A DNA stretch of 64,000 nucleotides, from assembly GCA_965202745.1 (NCBI GenBank), contig CBDBCB010000004.1, forward strand, positions 1-64,000. The letters run 5' to 3'. The stretch's first letter is position 1. Each line of letters starts with the position of its first letter. A model generated the notes under the pieces. It did not search any database. It was given only the letters and a program-made list of their open reading frames with translations, and was not told where the DNA came from. Both the position numbers and the translations under genes were made by a program. The stretch is from JACKII01 sp965202745. GTDB lineage: Bacteria > Pseudomonadota > Alphaproteobacteria > Bin95. Below are positions 14,862 through 23,796 of this stretch, one piece after another.

Positions 14862-15560
14862 TTAGGCGAATGCAAGAGATTGCGTCACGCTGATGTTTTC
14901 CCCGTCGATCGCACAACTGTAACAATAAACTTCGATGCCTGCAGTGCGCGCTTCCATCATGGCTTTTGCGTAGTTCGGATCGATGTCCTGCGCTAGTGAC
15001 ATAGTAAAGCAGTCCACGCGCTGTACGATGAATAACATCACAGCCCGGTGTCCAGCCGCAGCCATATTGGTCAGTTCGCCCAAATGCTTGGCACCGCGCG
15101 CGGTTACGGAATCGGGAAATTCCGCCAGGCCAGGCTTGCGCATCAGGTGGACGTTTTTGATTTCCACATAGCAGTCCGGCTTGCCGGCGCTTTCCAGCAG
15201 CAGGTCGATCCGGCTGTTTTCGCCGTACTTCACCTCCCGCCGCAGATTGTCATAGCCTGCCAGTTCCGGGATGATGCCGGCCAGCACCGCTTCCTCCGCC
15301 AATTTGTTCGGGCGGTTGGTGTTGATGCCGACCCACTGGCCGTCGGCGTGGCATAGTTCCCAACGGTAGGGAAGCTTGGCTTTGGGATTGGCGGCTGGTA
15401 GCAGGCCGACAGTCATGCCGGGCTCTGCCAAGCCGGTCATTGCGCCGGGGTTCGGGCAATGGGCCGTGACCTCGCGACCATCGGCCAGCGTGACGTCGGC
15501 GAGGAACCGCTTATAGCGCTTGATCAGGCGCGCGCGTTCGATGGGGGCTTCTAGCTTCAT
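14862..15560 (-). CDS. sfsA: SfsA family DNA/RNA-binding protein
   Basis: 232 residues from the ATG at 15558-15560 (MKLEAPIERARLIKRYKRFL). Signature stretches: VTAHCPNPGAMTGL, GVGINTNRPNKLAEEAV-like (VGINTNRPNKLAEEAVLAGI), EVKYGENSRIDLLLES, CYVEIKNVHLMRKPGLAEFP and FPDSVTARGAKHLGEL. The D-(x)n-ExK pattern is that of a PD-(D/E)XK nuclease-like fold. SfsA was named from sugar-fermentation stimulation in E. coli; its biochemical role is not settled. It is often next to map, as here, and probably co-transcribed with it. Confidence 0.95.
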   Translation of the reverse strand: MKLEAPIERARLIKRYKRFLADVTLADGREVTAHCPNPGAMTGLAEPGMTVGLLPAANPKAKLPYRWELCHADGQWVGINTNRPNKLAEEAVLAGIIPELAGYDNLRREVKYGENSRIDLLLESAGKPDCYVEIKNVHLMRKPGLAEFPDSVTARGAKHLGELTNMAAAGHRAVMLFIVQRVDCFTMSLAQDIDPNYAKAMMEARTAGIEVYCYSCAIDGENISVTQSLAFA

Positions 15561-15604
15561 GAGGCGCAAATTGTTAACGGCGGCACCGTTGGAAGGAAAG
15601 CCCC

Positions 15605-15935
15605 ATGGCCTATCTCGATCATATCCACCGCTGTAATGCCCACGAATTGGGCAAGTTCCGGCCCTGGTCAATCGGCGGCCGGACAGTCGGCTGGCTGCAT
15701 CTTGACTTTATCGAGCATCTGCGGGCTTTCCCCGCGGTCTTCTCCATCGGCGACGATCGGATAGCGCTTGCCGATAGTCTAGCGACACCGGCGCAACGAA
15801 ATACGGCTATTGCTGGTCTCAGCCGGGCCCTGGCAGCCGACGGCGTGCTGGCACCGGAGCGGGGAGAACTGTTTCCGGTTGCACCTGTTTGGGGGATGGA
15901 GCCGCTGGCCGAAGTCGACCGGCAAAGGAGCTACT
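15605..15935 (+). pseudogene. DUF4743/Nudix-hydrolase N-terminus, truncated by IS481
   Basis: The sequence MAYLDHIHRCNAHELGKFRP .. VGWLHLDFIEHLRAFPAVFS .. RALAADGVLAPERGELFPVA matches the N-terminal domain (DUF4743) that precedes the Nudix box in a class of plant and alphaproteobacterial hydrolases (about 280-300 residues). At position ~110 the frame runs into the end of an IS481 fragment at 15936 and stops. The Nudix box itself (GX5EX7REUXEEXGU) is missing. It is divergent from sfsA with 44 bp between starts. Confidence 0.75.
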
Positions 15936-16480
15936 TGTCCCATCCTGGAAGGTAATATGGCTGTTTCCTGACCAGCTCTAGTTTGAATTTTCGCCATCCC
16001 TTCATTGCCTGCAAGAGCGTCTTGCTGCCCAGGGCTGATTGCGGCAGTTGCTGGGTGTAAAGCCAGACATAGCGAAGCAGCGTGGCTTCCAGAACCTCGC
16101 CGGATCGGAAGGGATGGCTCTGCAGAACCTCTTCGATGCGGCCATTGAACCGTTCGACCATACCGTTGGTCTGAGGTGACCTAGGCGGCGTCAGGCGATG
16201 ATCGATATCGAGGGCGGCGCCCAGCGTGTCTCATTCATGCGCGCCTGTTGCGGCGCGCTGGCGCAGACCGAAGAGGCGATCCGTGAACTCTTTTCCATTA
16301 TCCGGGAGTATGGGGCGGATCCGCATCGGGCAGGCGCGCTCCAGGGCGCGCAGGAAGCGCCGGGCATTGGCCGCTGTCTTGCTGTTGTAGACCCTGACAA
16401 CAACCCAACGCGTTGCCCTGTCGATGGCCACGAAGAGGGAACGGCGGCGGCTCTCATCTGCCATCGGTGGCAGGTATTTC
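15936..16480 (-). mobile_element. IS481-family element, right-end fragment with nonsense mutation
   Basis: 545 bp matching the 3' half of the complete element at 26475-27532, in opposite orientation, with the terminal repeat TGTCCCATCCTGGAAGG at 15936. The transposase frame is intact from MADESRRRSLFVAIDRATRW but stops after TGAHE because TGC has become TGA (near 16231); it then resumes in frame at MVERFNGRIEEVL. Homology ends near 16480 (..GGCAGGTATTTC), so the N-terminal half of the transposase is absent. Confidence 0.9.
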
Positions 16481-16550
16481 CGGCATTATGGAGCAAGCTC
16501 ACCAAATAGAGTTATATACTAATCATATATGATGATGTACCTTATCGCCC

Positions 16551-17021
16551 ATGAATGACATAATCGAATGCGAACGCCCGAACACTGTATCGGGGCTGGT
16601 CGCAAAGCACGCTGAGTTATCCGCGCTGCGCGACAAGTACAAAGCCGAGATTAAGAAGCTGACCGTGGACATAGATCACCTGGACGCGGCTATTAGGCTC
16701 TTTGACCCAGACGCAGACACCTACGCGATAAAGCAATACGTGGTGAAGCCTCGCGCTCAGAAAGGCTCTGTGAAGCGGTTTGTGCTGGACCAGCTACGGG
16801 AAGCCGTCGAACCCCTTACATCGCGTCAGATAACCCACAACTGGGCCGCAGATCGCGGTTTGGTCTGCGATGACGCAACCTATGCCACACTTCGCAAACG
16901 CATCGGGACCTGCATAAAGGGTATCAGGGATCAGGGTTTGGTCGAGGATTGCGGCTGGACCAAGGACCATGATGGAAACGGGCCTTACAAGCTGTGGGCG
17001 CTAAGTGAGGGCGGCCTGTGA
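16551..17021 (+). CDS. Hypothetical protein with N-terminal coiled coil
   Basis: 156 residues. Residues 10-50 form a coiled coil (KHAELSALRDKYKAEIKKLT, IDHLDAAIRLF). The C-terminal half (KRFVLDQLREAVEPLTSRQI, ..TYATLRKRIGTCIKGIRDQG) looks like a winged-helix fold. The combination suggests a small DNA-binding protein, of a type often annotated as hypothetical in alphaproteobacterial genomes and prophages. An AT-rich promoter-like stretch (16495-16540) precedes it. It is isolated between two insertion sequences, so it is probably mobile cargo. Confidence 0.6.
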   Translation: MNDIIECERPNTVSGLVAKHAELSALRDKYKAEIKKLTVDIDHLDAAIRLFDPDADTYAIKQYVVKPRAQKGSVKRFVLDQLREAVEPLTSRQITHNWAADRGLVCDDATYATLRKRIGTCIKGIRDQGLVEDCGWTKDHDGNGPYKLWALSEGGL

Positions 17022-17115
17022 GCCACCCTCTGTCTTTACACCGACTTCAGGAAGTCAGATGGGAGTGCTTGCGCTGGTGGCACGTCAGGGAACAAGCGTC
17101 CCTTCACCACATCTG

Positions 17116-18488
17116 GAGCTATGCTGGAAAGTTGGTGACGGCTTGATCAGGTGGCGTTTTGCATTTGTTTGATCCCGTCGATGAATGCAATGCCCTGGAT
17201 TATCCCAGGCATGCGATTTGCGCCGTCGCGCTTTCGCCATTTGCCCTGCGCTGACATCAGGAGCCTGACCGCCATGGCGAGGGCGGTCTTTCGGCTCAGA
17301 CAGCCTTTGGTTTTACCTGTCCGGTGACACACCGTCGCGAAGGCGCTTTCGATGGGATGGGTGGTTCTGATGTGTTTCCACTGTTCTGCCGGGAAATCAT
17401 AGAAGGCCAGCAGCACGTCACGGTCTTTGATCCATTTGGCTACCGCTTGTTCGTCTTTCACGCCGTAGGTCTCGATGAAGAAATCGCAGGCCGCCATGGC
17501 TTCGGCCTTCGTCTCTGCCTGCCAGATGTCGTGCAGGGGGCCTTTGGCTTTCGCTTGCACCGATTGGGGCATTGCCTTCAGCCCATTGCCGGTTTTATGG
17601 AACCAGCAGCGCTGTTCTGCGGTCGCGCCGAAGACCGCGCGAAGGGCGGCCCAGAAGCCCAGTGCACCGTCGCCTACCGCGAGATCGGGCGCGTGATTGA
17701 GGCCGCGCCACTTGAGGTCGAGCAGGAGCGCGCGCCAGCTTTGGGTCCTTTCGCGATAGCCGTCGGTCAGCCCCAGTATCTCCTTTCGGCCCCATTCATC
17801 CGCGCCGATCAGCACCAGAACACATTGCTTTTCTTCCATCCTTGGCTGGAAATAGACGCCATCCGCCCAGACATAGACGATGCGCCGGGCGCTGAGATCG
17901 CGCTTCTGCCAGCGGTCGTACTCCTCCCACCAATCGGACTTCAGCCGCGAGATGGTGGGGGACGACAGGCCCGCCGCGTTCGGCCCGAGCAGCGCGGCTA
18001 AGGCCGCCTGAAAATCGCCCGTGGAAATGCCGTTGAGGGAAAGCCAGGGCAGCAAGTCCTCGACGGACTTCGCCTTGCGCAGATACGGCGGCAGGATCGA
18101 AGAAGAGAACCGACCCTTCTCAGCCTGCCGATCACGATCCCGCCCGCGTGGCCCTTTCACGGGCACTGGGCCAATCCCGGTCATTCCCTCTCGTTCTGGC
18201 AGGTGAGCGTGACGAACGACCCGCGCGGGCCCCTCGGGCGTCGTCTCATTGGAAAATGGTGCAAGCCATGCGCTCCACTCAGCTTCAAGCGCTTGCTCGA
18301 TCAACTGCCGCGCCCCGGAACGGATCAAATCCGTCAACGGATCGGCGGAAAATCCCTTGGGATGGGGCAACGCGGTGATGGTATCTCTCGTCATGGGGCA
18401 TAGCCTTTTCTCGGCGAGAATTGCGGCGCGGGAACAACGCCATGATATGCCGCCCCTCAGGACAATCACCAACTTTCAACTGTTTCTC
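17116..18488 (-). mobile_element. IS256-family element, copy A
   Basis: About 1373 bp, nearly identical to copy B at 54739-56110 but in opposite orientation. Ends were set by comparison with copy B: inner terminal motif GAAAGTTGGTGA on one side and TCACCAACTTTC on the other. No 8-9 bp direct repeat is seen at the flanks (ccacatctg against tgtctcata), unlike copy B, so one flank may have been rearranged. Confidence 0.85.
17147..18394 (-). CDS. IS256-family transposase (copy A)
   Basis: About 415 residues from MTRDTITALPHPKGFSADPL. DDE residues are visible: Asp in VYVWADGVYF, Asp in DLAVGDGALGFWAAL, and Glu in THPIESAFATVC. The Mutator-type signature region (GLKAMPQSVQAKAK, DIWQAETKAEAMAA) lies between. 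It differs from copy B at only a handful of residues (for example LTDG/LIDG, LKWRG/LKRRG and the last residue T/A). The frame is intact and probably functional. An upstream in-frame start (18472) exists but lies in the terminal repeat region. Confidence 0.93.
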   Translation of the reverse strand: MTRDTITALPHPKGFSADPLTDLIRSGARQLIEQALEAEWSAWLAPFSNETTPEGPARVVRHAHLPEREGMTGIGPVPVKGPRGRDRDRQAEKGRFSSSILPPYLRKAKSVEDLLPWLSLNGISTGDFQAALAALLGPNAAGLSSPTISRLKSDWWEEYDRWQKRDLSARRIVYVWADGVYFQPRMEEKQCVLVLIGADEWGRKEILGLTDGYRERTQSWRALLLDLKWRGLNHAPDLAVGDGALGFWAALRAVFGATAEQRCWFHKTGNGLKAMPQSVQAKAKGPLHDIWQAETKAEAMAACDFFIETYGVKDEQAVAKWIKDRDVLLAFYDFPAEQWKHIRTTHPIESAFATVCHRTGKTKGCLSRKTALAMAVRLLMSAQGKWRKRDGANRMPGIIQGIAFIDGIKQMQNAT

Positions 18489-18619
18489 TGTCTCATACGA
18501 CAAAAGCCAATAAAGTGTTTGCGTTTCCCCTATCTAACTCCCTAAACCGATCTCTGAAATGAAATTTGGCATATGCCACGTGAACCATCGTTTGAACAAA
18601 ATCGGGAGGACGGTCGACC

Positions 18620-20059
18620 ATGACCGTAGAACGTATTTTCGGTCTGATCGCTGTTGCGGTAGGAATTTTTGCAGCCCATTCAGCTTCTGCGGCTAGTGCT
18701 GGCGCTCCACACCTTGACGGCTCTGAGCTAGGCCTTATCTGGGTTGTACCATTCGCAGCTATACTTCTTTCAATCGCGATATTTCCTCTCCTAGCGCCTG
18801 AATTTTGGCACCATCACTTCGGCAAAGTATCAGCTCTGTGCGCAGCGGCATTTTTACTGCCATTTACAATAGTATATGGTATCAATCTAGCTATTTTTGA
18901 AATTATACACGTTCTCCTTCTTGAGTATATCCCATTTATAATTCTGCTTTTATCCCTCTTTACAGTTTCGGGTGGAGTACGTCTCAAAGGGAAATTGGTC
19001 GGTTCTCCAATTGTAAATACAGGAATTCTTCTAATAGGAACAGTTTTAGCTAGTTGGATGGGCACAACTGGTGCCGCAATGCTGCTGATTCGTCCCTTAC
19101 TAAGAGCCAATGAGACTCGAAGGTTCAAAGTTCATACAGTGGTTTTCTTCATTTTCCTCGTAGCCAATATTGGTGGATCCCTTACTCCATTAGGTGACCC
19201 TCCTTTGTTTTTGGGCTTCTTAAAGGGCGTTAGTTTTTTCTGGCCTACCAGCCATATGTTTCTACCTATGCTTCTTGTTTCGGTAATTCTTCTAATTGGG
19301 TACTATATCGTCGACACAATACTCTACAAAAAGGAGACACCTGAAGCACGCACCCCTGCATCAGACAACAGCGACGAAGCACTCGCGATAACTGGATCGC
19401 GTAATTTCCTGCTCCTCGGCGGTATTGTTGTGGCTGTATTGATGAGTGGTATATGGAAACCTGGCATCTACATCAATGTGTTCCATGTACATTGGGGACT
19501 TCAGAATATTGTGCGGGATTTCGTCCTATTGTTGATAACGTACATCTCGTGGAAAATTACGGACAAAGAAAATCGAATGGCGAACGGCTTTACCTGGTTT
19601 CCCATTCTTGAAGTTGGAAAGCTATTTGCTGGAATTTTCCTGACTATTGTTCCAGCAATTGCGATCTTGAAAGCTGGCACTGATGGCGCACTCGGAAGTG
19701 TCGTATCTCTTGTTACCGACGACTCAGGTCAACCAGTCAACTCTATGTATTTTTGGATGACTGGACTGCTATCAAGTTTTCTAGATAATGCGCCAACATA
19801 TTTAGTGTTCTTTAATACGGCTGGTGGTGATCCTACGAATCTAATGGGACCAGCAGCTAACACTTTATTGGCAATTTCCGCAGGTGCCGTTTTCATGGGG
19901 GCAAACACTTATATTGGCAATGCACCAAACTTCATGGTCCGAGCAATAGCTGAAGAACAGAACGTCACAATGCCTAGCTTCTTCGGATACATGATATGGT
20001 CGTTTGGAATCCTAATACCGTTATTTTTCTTGGTAAATTTCCTATTTTTCATGACATAA
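18620..20059 (+). CDS. NhaD/CitMHS-type sodium:proton antiporter-like membrane protein
   Basis: 479 residues with about 12 membrane segments. An N-terminal segment resembles a signal (IFGLIAVAVGIFAAHSASAA). The ion-transporter superfamily pattern is clear: LLIGTVLASWMGTTGAAMLL, ANIGGSLTPLGDPPLFLGFL, then later SFLDNAPTYLVFF and GANTYIGNAPNFMVRAIAEE, i.e. two symmetric halves each with a helical hairpin. The family exchanges Na+ for H+ or carries citrate-like anions; the substrate here is unresolved. The gene is clearly AT-richer than its neighbours, with different codon use, suggesting recent transfer. AGGAGG-like GGGAGGACG precedes the start. Confidence 0.88.
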   Translation: MTVERIFGLIAVAVGIFAAHSASAASAGAPHLDGSELGLIWVVPFAAILLSIAIFPLLAPEFWHHHFGKVSALCAAAFLLPFTIVYGINLAIFEIIHVLLLEYIPFIILLLSLFTVSGGVRLKGKLVGSPIVNTGILLIGTVLASWMGTTGAAMLLIRPLLRANETRRFKVHTVVFFIFLVANIGGSLTPLGDPPLFLGFLKGVSFFWPTSHMFLPMLLVSVILLIGYYIVDTILYKKETPEARTPASDNSDEALAITGSRNFLLLGGIVVAVLMSGIWKPGIYINVFHVHWGLQNIVRDFVLLLITYISWKITDKENRMANGFTWFPILEVGKLFAGIFLTIVPAIAILKAGTDGALGSVVSLVTDDSGQPVNSMYFWMTGLLSSFLDNAPTYLVFFNTAGGDPTNLMGPAANTLLAISAGAVFMGANTYIGNAPNFMVRAIAEEQNVTMPSFFGYMIWSFGILIPLFFLVNFLFFMT

Positions 20060-20148
20060 GCTCAGAATACCAATAAAGGAATGATAACTTAGAATAACTC
20101 AAGCGCTAACTATTGGGCTACGGTCGAAAACAGACTTAGGAGTGAGCG

Positions 20149-20529
20149 ATGCGCTTTTGGCAGCCTGGCACTTTTTCAATCCTTTGTCTTCTTCCGACAC
20201 TTGCTTTTGGGATATGTCCAGAGACTAGTGTAAAAGAATTGGAGGGTATTTGCCTCGACAAAAAATGCCCCCCGGGGGCCACTGCATACATGACGACAAT
20301 AGAAAACAAATTTCCATCCATACTCTACATTACTTACGCTTTTCGTCGGCCTGATAAGGCTATTATTACCGGTGGATTGACTTTAAAGCCTGGCATTTCC
20401 AGGCAACCATTGGGTTTTGGCCCAGCAATTGTGGCTAAAAAAGAATCAAAAGTGGAACGAATTGGCCGTCTTCGCATACTTGAGTGCGGTGCAAATCCAG
20501 ATATAATTTATCATTGGAGAAAAAAATAG
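20149..20529 (+). CDS. Small secreted protein, unknown function
   Basis: 126 residues with a signal peptide (MRFWQPGTFSILCLLPTLAF, cleavage likely after AFG). Four or more cysteines (ICPETS, GICLDKKCPPGA, ILECGAN) are consistent with disulfides in the periplasm. No family recognised. It belongs to the same low-GC segment as the antiporter gene, 89 bp downstream, and was probably acquired with it. Confidence 0.6.
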   Translation: MRFWQPGTFSILCLLPTLAFGICPETSVKELEGICLDKKCPPGATAYMTTIENKFPSILYITYAFRRPDKAIITGGLTLKPGISRQPLGFGPAIVAKKESKVERIGRLRILECGANPDIIYHWRKK

Positions 20530-20566
20530 ACCTGTTTTAATCTCGAATAAATGCTGGTAAGATTGC

Positions 20567-21465
20567 ATGACTACCAGCGCCCGCTGGAACAGTTTCGACA
20601 CGCGGCCGGACGACATCATCGTCTGCACCTCCTACAAAGCAGGTACGACCTGGACCCAGATGATTTGCGCGCTGTTGGTGCACCAGACGCCGGACCTGCC
20701 GCGCCCACTTGCCGAGCTCTCACCCTGGCTGGATCTCCGCGTCGCACCGATAGAGGAGATCAAGCGCCTCTACGACACGCAATCATGGCGGCGCGTGGTC
20801 AAGACCCATACGCCGCTCGACGGCCTGAACTACCGGCAGGACGTCTCCTACATTATCTGCGGCCGCTACCCGCGCGACGTGTTCCTGTCGATGCAGGGTC
20901 ACTTGGAAAACATCAATATGGAGGTCGTGGGCCAGGCGCTTGCCGCGCAGGGCATCCCGCTGGAGCCTCCACCGCCCATGCCTGAAGACGTGAGCGAGCG
21001 CTTCAATATCTGGATGCAGGCGAGTTCCCTCGATTGGGAGCAGGACGGAGTGCCGCTCTGGTCGCATTTCCGGCATACCCAGACCTTCTGGGAATTCCGG
21101 CACCTGCCGAACATGCTGTTCCTGCACTATGCCGACCTGAAAACCGACCTGGAGGGTCAGATTCGCCGGGTCGCGAAGTTCCTCGGCGTCGATGTGCCGG
21201 AGGAGCGTTGGCCGATACTGGTCAAGGCCGCGACGTTCGAAGACATGAAGGCAAACGCGGACAGCCGGGCCCCTGACACCAATTTCGGCGTCTACCACAG
21301 CAACGATCAGTTCTTCAAAAAGGGCACAACCGCCAATGGGAGGGCGTGCTATCGCCTGAAAGCCTGGCGCTTTACGAGGACACTTTCCGCCCCCGCTACG
21401 GCGACGAACTGGTCGACTGGCTGGAGAAGGGCTCGCTCGCGACGGGCTATCCGGAGGAGCGTTAG
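20567..21465 (+). pseudogene. PAPS-dependent sulfotransferase, frameshifted at C-terminus
   Basis: The PAPS 5'-phosphate loop is intact (VCTSYKAGTTWTQM), the 3'-phosphate motif follows (YIICGRYPRDVFLSMQGH), and the core continues to VYHSNDQFFKKGTT. There a G is missing (ACCGCCAATGG where the family needs ACCGGCCAATGG, about 21330). The true ending QWEGVLSPESLALYEDTFRP .. YPEER is in the next frame and stops at 21465. Sulfotransferases move sulfate from PAPS to hydroxyls or amines. The N-terminus looks short by a few residues and lies exactly at the edge of the low-GC island, so it may have been clipped too. Confidence 0.8.
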
Positions 21466-21467
21466 CA

Positions 21468-21640
21468 AGCAGCTGAAGAACTTTTTAGCAGCATTGAAAC
21501 GCCATCATTCGACAGGCTCAGGATGAAGAGAATTTGATGAGCCTTGTTGAAATTCAACAAAAATTCTCCCTTCACCCTGAGCTTGTCGAAGGGTGAAGGG
21601 AGAGGTTTGGGATTTTTTAGCAGCCTGTTCGAGCACCCCC
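21468..21640 (+). repeat. Dispersed ~170-bp intergenic repeat, copy 1
   Basis: Contains TTCGACAGGCTCAGGATGA, TTGTTGAAATTCAACAAAAA, TTCTCCC and CTGAGCTTGTCGAAGGGTGA, ending AGCAGCCTGTTCGAGCA. The segment at 63462-63632 matches it along its length in opposite orientation. The CTGAGC.TGTCGAAGG core is a widespread bacterial repeat motif. It separates the sulfotransferase pseudogene from selB. Confidence 0.8.
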
Positions 21641-21761
21641 TTTACCCCATCGTCACTCCGTGCTGCACTTCAGTGCAGCATCCACGCCAGAGAGCGGGCC
21701 CGACGCTCGGCCTCTCAGGCATGGCCCCTGCCTTGCGGCAGGGCGGAATGGCGGAGGAGCG

Positions 21762-23642
21762 TTAGTCCCGCATCACACGGGCATTGCCCCGGCGCCGGGT
21801 CGCGCCGATGTTGTCGAGATATTCCAGCACCTCGATGGCGACGTTACGGCCGATGCCGGAGGCGTCCTTGTACTCCTGGGCGGTAAATTCGCCCTCTGGG
21901 CCCTTCGCGGCCAGGTCGCGGGCAATCTGGATCAGGCTCTCCAGCGCTTCCGGCGGGAAGAAGCGGTTCTTGGCGACGGGCGCGACCAGGGCTAGATTGG
22001 CGGCGCGGTGCAACACCGCCTCAACCCGCTCCGGCTCCTCAGCCACTTCGGCGGCGATTTCGCGGACGCGCGGCGGGCGGAGGCCGCCTTCGACCAGCAG
22101 CGGCTCAATCTCCTCCCACAGCAACCGGTCGGCATCGGCCATGGTTGCCTCATGCCCGGCAAGCGCCACCATCGGCCCGACTTGCTTGGTCGCCTTGTCT
22201 TCCAGCGCCATGGCGAGCGCTGCGGTCCAGGCCGGGCGGGGGGCGGACTCTTTCAGCGTGCGGCGGAGGCTTTCAGGCGGGGCACCCGCCCGGTCGTTGA
22301 ATTCCTGGTGCCAGCGGGTGAGCGCCTCCTCCACCGTGGCAATCCAGGCGGCAGCATGATCCGCGCTGAAGGAAAGGCCGGCAGCCTCCCGCATCTCCAA
22401 CGTCTCAGCCAGCGCCGCGGTCTCCACTGCCGTTAAATTGTGCGCCAGCGCGAAGCGCGCCTTGTCGATGCCATTCGGGGAGGCCTCCAGTGCGGCGGCG
22501 AAGGCAGCCTCCCGGTCAGGCTGGTCGATGGCGGCAAGGAACGCCAGCCGTTCTGGCCAACGGCGGCCTCTGGCGGGCGGGAATGGATCGACGACCTTGC
22601 CACCGGCCAACGTCTCCCGCGCAGACTGGTCGCGCAGCACAAAGCGGTCACCTGCCAGCGCGCCTACCTGGGCATCGAGCACCAACTGGCCCCAGCCTTC
22701 CTCCCCCGACTCTATCCGCCTGTCTTCCAAAATGACGAGGCGGCCAGTCACATCCATCGCGCCCAGGTACACATGCACCGGCTGACGGTCGCGGAGACCG
22801 TCGTCCGCGTTCTTTGGCACGCGCACGCGCACATCGATCCGGTCGGTCGGCGCGTGGGCCGCAGGGGCCAGAATCCAGTCGCCACGGCGGACCAATTCCT
22901 TGTCCACCCCCGCTATGTTGAGGGCCAGGCGCTGGCGCTCATAGCCCGCCTCGCTCTCGGCATTCTGGGCGTGGATGCTGCGGACGCGGACTTCGCGCCC
23001 TAGTGGCGATAAGATGAGCCGGTCGCCCTCCCGCACCCGGCCGCTAACGGCGGTTCCAGTCACCACCAGGCCCGCACCACGGAGCGTAAAGGCCCGGTCC
23101 ACCGCCAGCCGGAAATGCCCGGAAACCGGCGGGCGGGAGAGGCCCCGCGCTTGCACCAGCAGCCAGGTTTTCAGTTCCTCAACGCCCTGGCCGGTATAAG
23201 CGGAGGTGACGTGCACCGGCGCGCCCTCCAGCACGGTACCGTCAATCATGTTGGCGATCAGGTTCTCGACCTCGGCGAGGCGGTCGGCGTCCACCCGGTC
23301 GGCCTTGGTAATGACGATGCCGCCCGCGGGCACGGCCATCAGGTCGAGGATCGCCAGATGCTCCAGCGTCTGCGGCATGGGCCCGTCATCGGCGGCCACC
23401 ACCAGCAGCGCCAGGTCAATGCCGGAGACGCCCGCCAGCATGGTGCGCACGAACTTCTCATGCCCCGGCACGTCGATGAAGCCGACGGTCAGGTCATCGT
23501 CCACCGGCCAATAGGCAAAGCCCAGGTCGATGGTCATGCCACGCTTTTTCTCTTCCGGCAGCCGGTCGGCATCGACGCCGGTCAGCGCATGCACCAGCGC
23601 CGTCTTGCCATGGTCGATGTGGCCTGCAGTGGCAATGATCAT
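21762..23642 (-). CDS. selB: Selenocysteine-specific elongation factor SelB
   Basis: 626 residues. The GTPase motifs are GHIDHGKTAL (G1), DVPGHEKF (G3) and ITKADR (G4), in the EF-Tu-like domain with the SelB switch region KKRGMTIDLGFAYW. Domains II and III follow to about residue 350, then the SelB-specific C-terminal half of winged-helix repeats (VEGGLRPPRVREIAAEVAEE, KDASGIGRNVAIEVLEYLDN) that binds the SECIS hairpin. It delivers Sec-tRNA(Sec) to UGA codons. It lies downstream of selA on the same strand, with a repeat-containing 154-bp gap. An intact SelB makes the UGA in the 11.4-kb gene translatable. Confidence 0.97.
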   Translation of the reverse strand: MIIATAGHIDHGKTALVHALTGVDADRLPEEKKRGMTIDLGFAYWPVDDDLTVGFIDVPGHEKFVRTMLAGVSGIDLALLVVAADDGPMPQTLEHLAILDLMAVPAGGIVITKADRVDADRLAEVENLIANMIDGTVLEGAPVHVTSAYTGQGVEELKTWLLVQARGLSRPPVSGHFRLAVDRAFTLRGAGLVVTGTAVSGRVREGDRLILSPLGREVRVRSIHAQNAESEAGYERQRLALNIAGVDKELVRRGDWILAPAAHAPTDRIDVRVRVPKNADDGLRDRQPVHVYLGAMDVTGRLVILEDRRIESGEEGWGQLVLDAQVGALAGDRFVLRDQSARETLAGGKVVDPFPPARGRRWPERLAFLAAIDQPDREAAFAAALEASPNGIDKARFALAHNLTAVETAALAETLEMREAAGLSFSADHAAAWIATVEEALTRWHQEFNDRAGAPPESLRRTLKESAPRPAWTAALAMALEDKATKQVGPMVALAGHEATMADADRLLWEEIEPLLVEGGLRPPRVREIAAEVAEEPERVEAVLHRAANLALVAPVAKNRFFPPEALESLIQIARDLAAKGPEGEFTAQEYKDASGIGRNVAIEVLEYLDNIGATRRRGNARVMRD

Positions 23643-23663
23643 GGGCGAGAGCCCCTGACAAAA

Positions 23664-23790
23664 CAGCCTTCACCCTGAGCCTCACGGCCGAAGGCCGGGG
23701 CAGTCGAAGGGTCTGTTGGCAAGAAGGCAGGCCGCTCCTCCGACTGGCGCCGCTTCGCGCCGCCGCTCAGGGTGAAGGGAGAAGTTGGGC
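23664..23790. repeat. Intergenic repeat between selB and selA
   Basis: Contains CCTTCACCCTGAGCCT, then an insert with CGGCCGAAGGCCGG, then CAGTCGAAGGGTCTGTTGG, and the mirrored CTCAGGGTGAAGGGAGAA. It shares the core of the 21.5-kb repeat but is rearranged. The 127 bp hold no gene and no tRNA-like fold that I can see. Confidence 0.6.
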
Positions 23791-23796
23791 TTGTGC

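Noticed and set aside
16222..16235. In-frame UGA in the IS481 fragment transposase as another selenocysteine codon
   Set aside because: The complete copy has TGC (Cys) there, but the fragment lacks its N-terminal half and no SECIS-like hairpin follows; a plain nonsense mutation is sufficient.
21641..21761. Possible small gene between the repeat and selB
   Set aside because: Only short frames with no start context; the segment contains repeat-like inverted motifs (GTGCTGCACTTCAGTGCAGC) and no conserved coding signal.
23643..23796. tRNA-Sec gene in the selA-selB gap
   Set aside because: The gap is filled by an intergenic repeat; no acceptor/T-arm pattern or UCA anticodon arm could be laid out.
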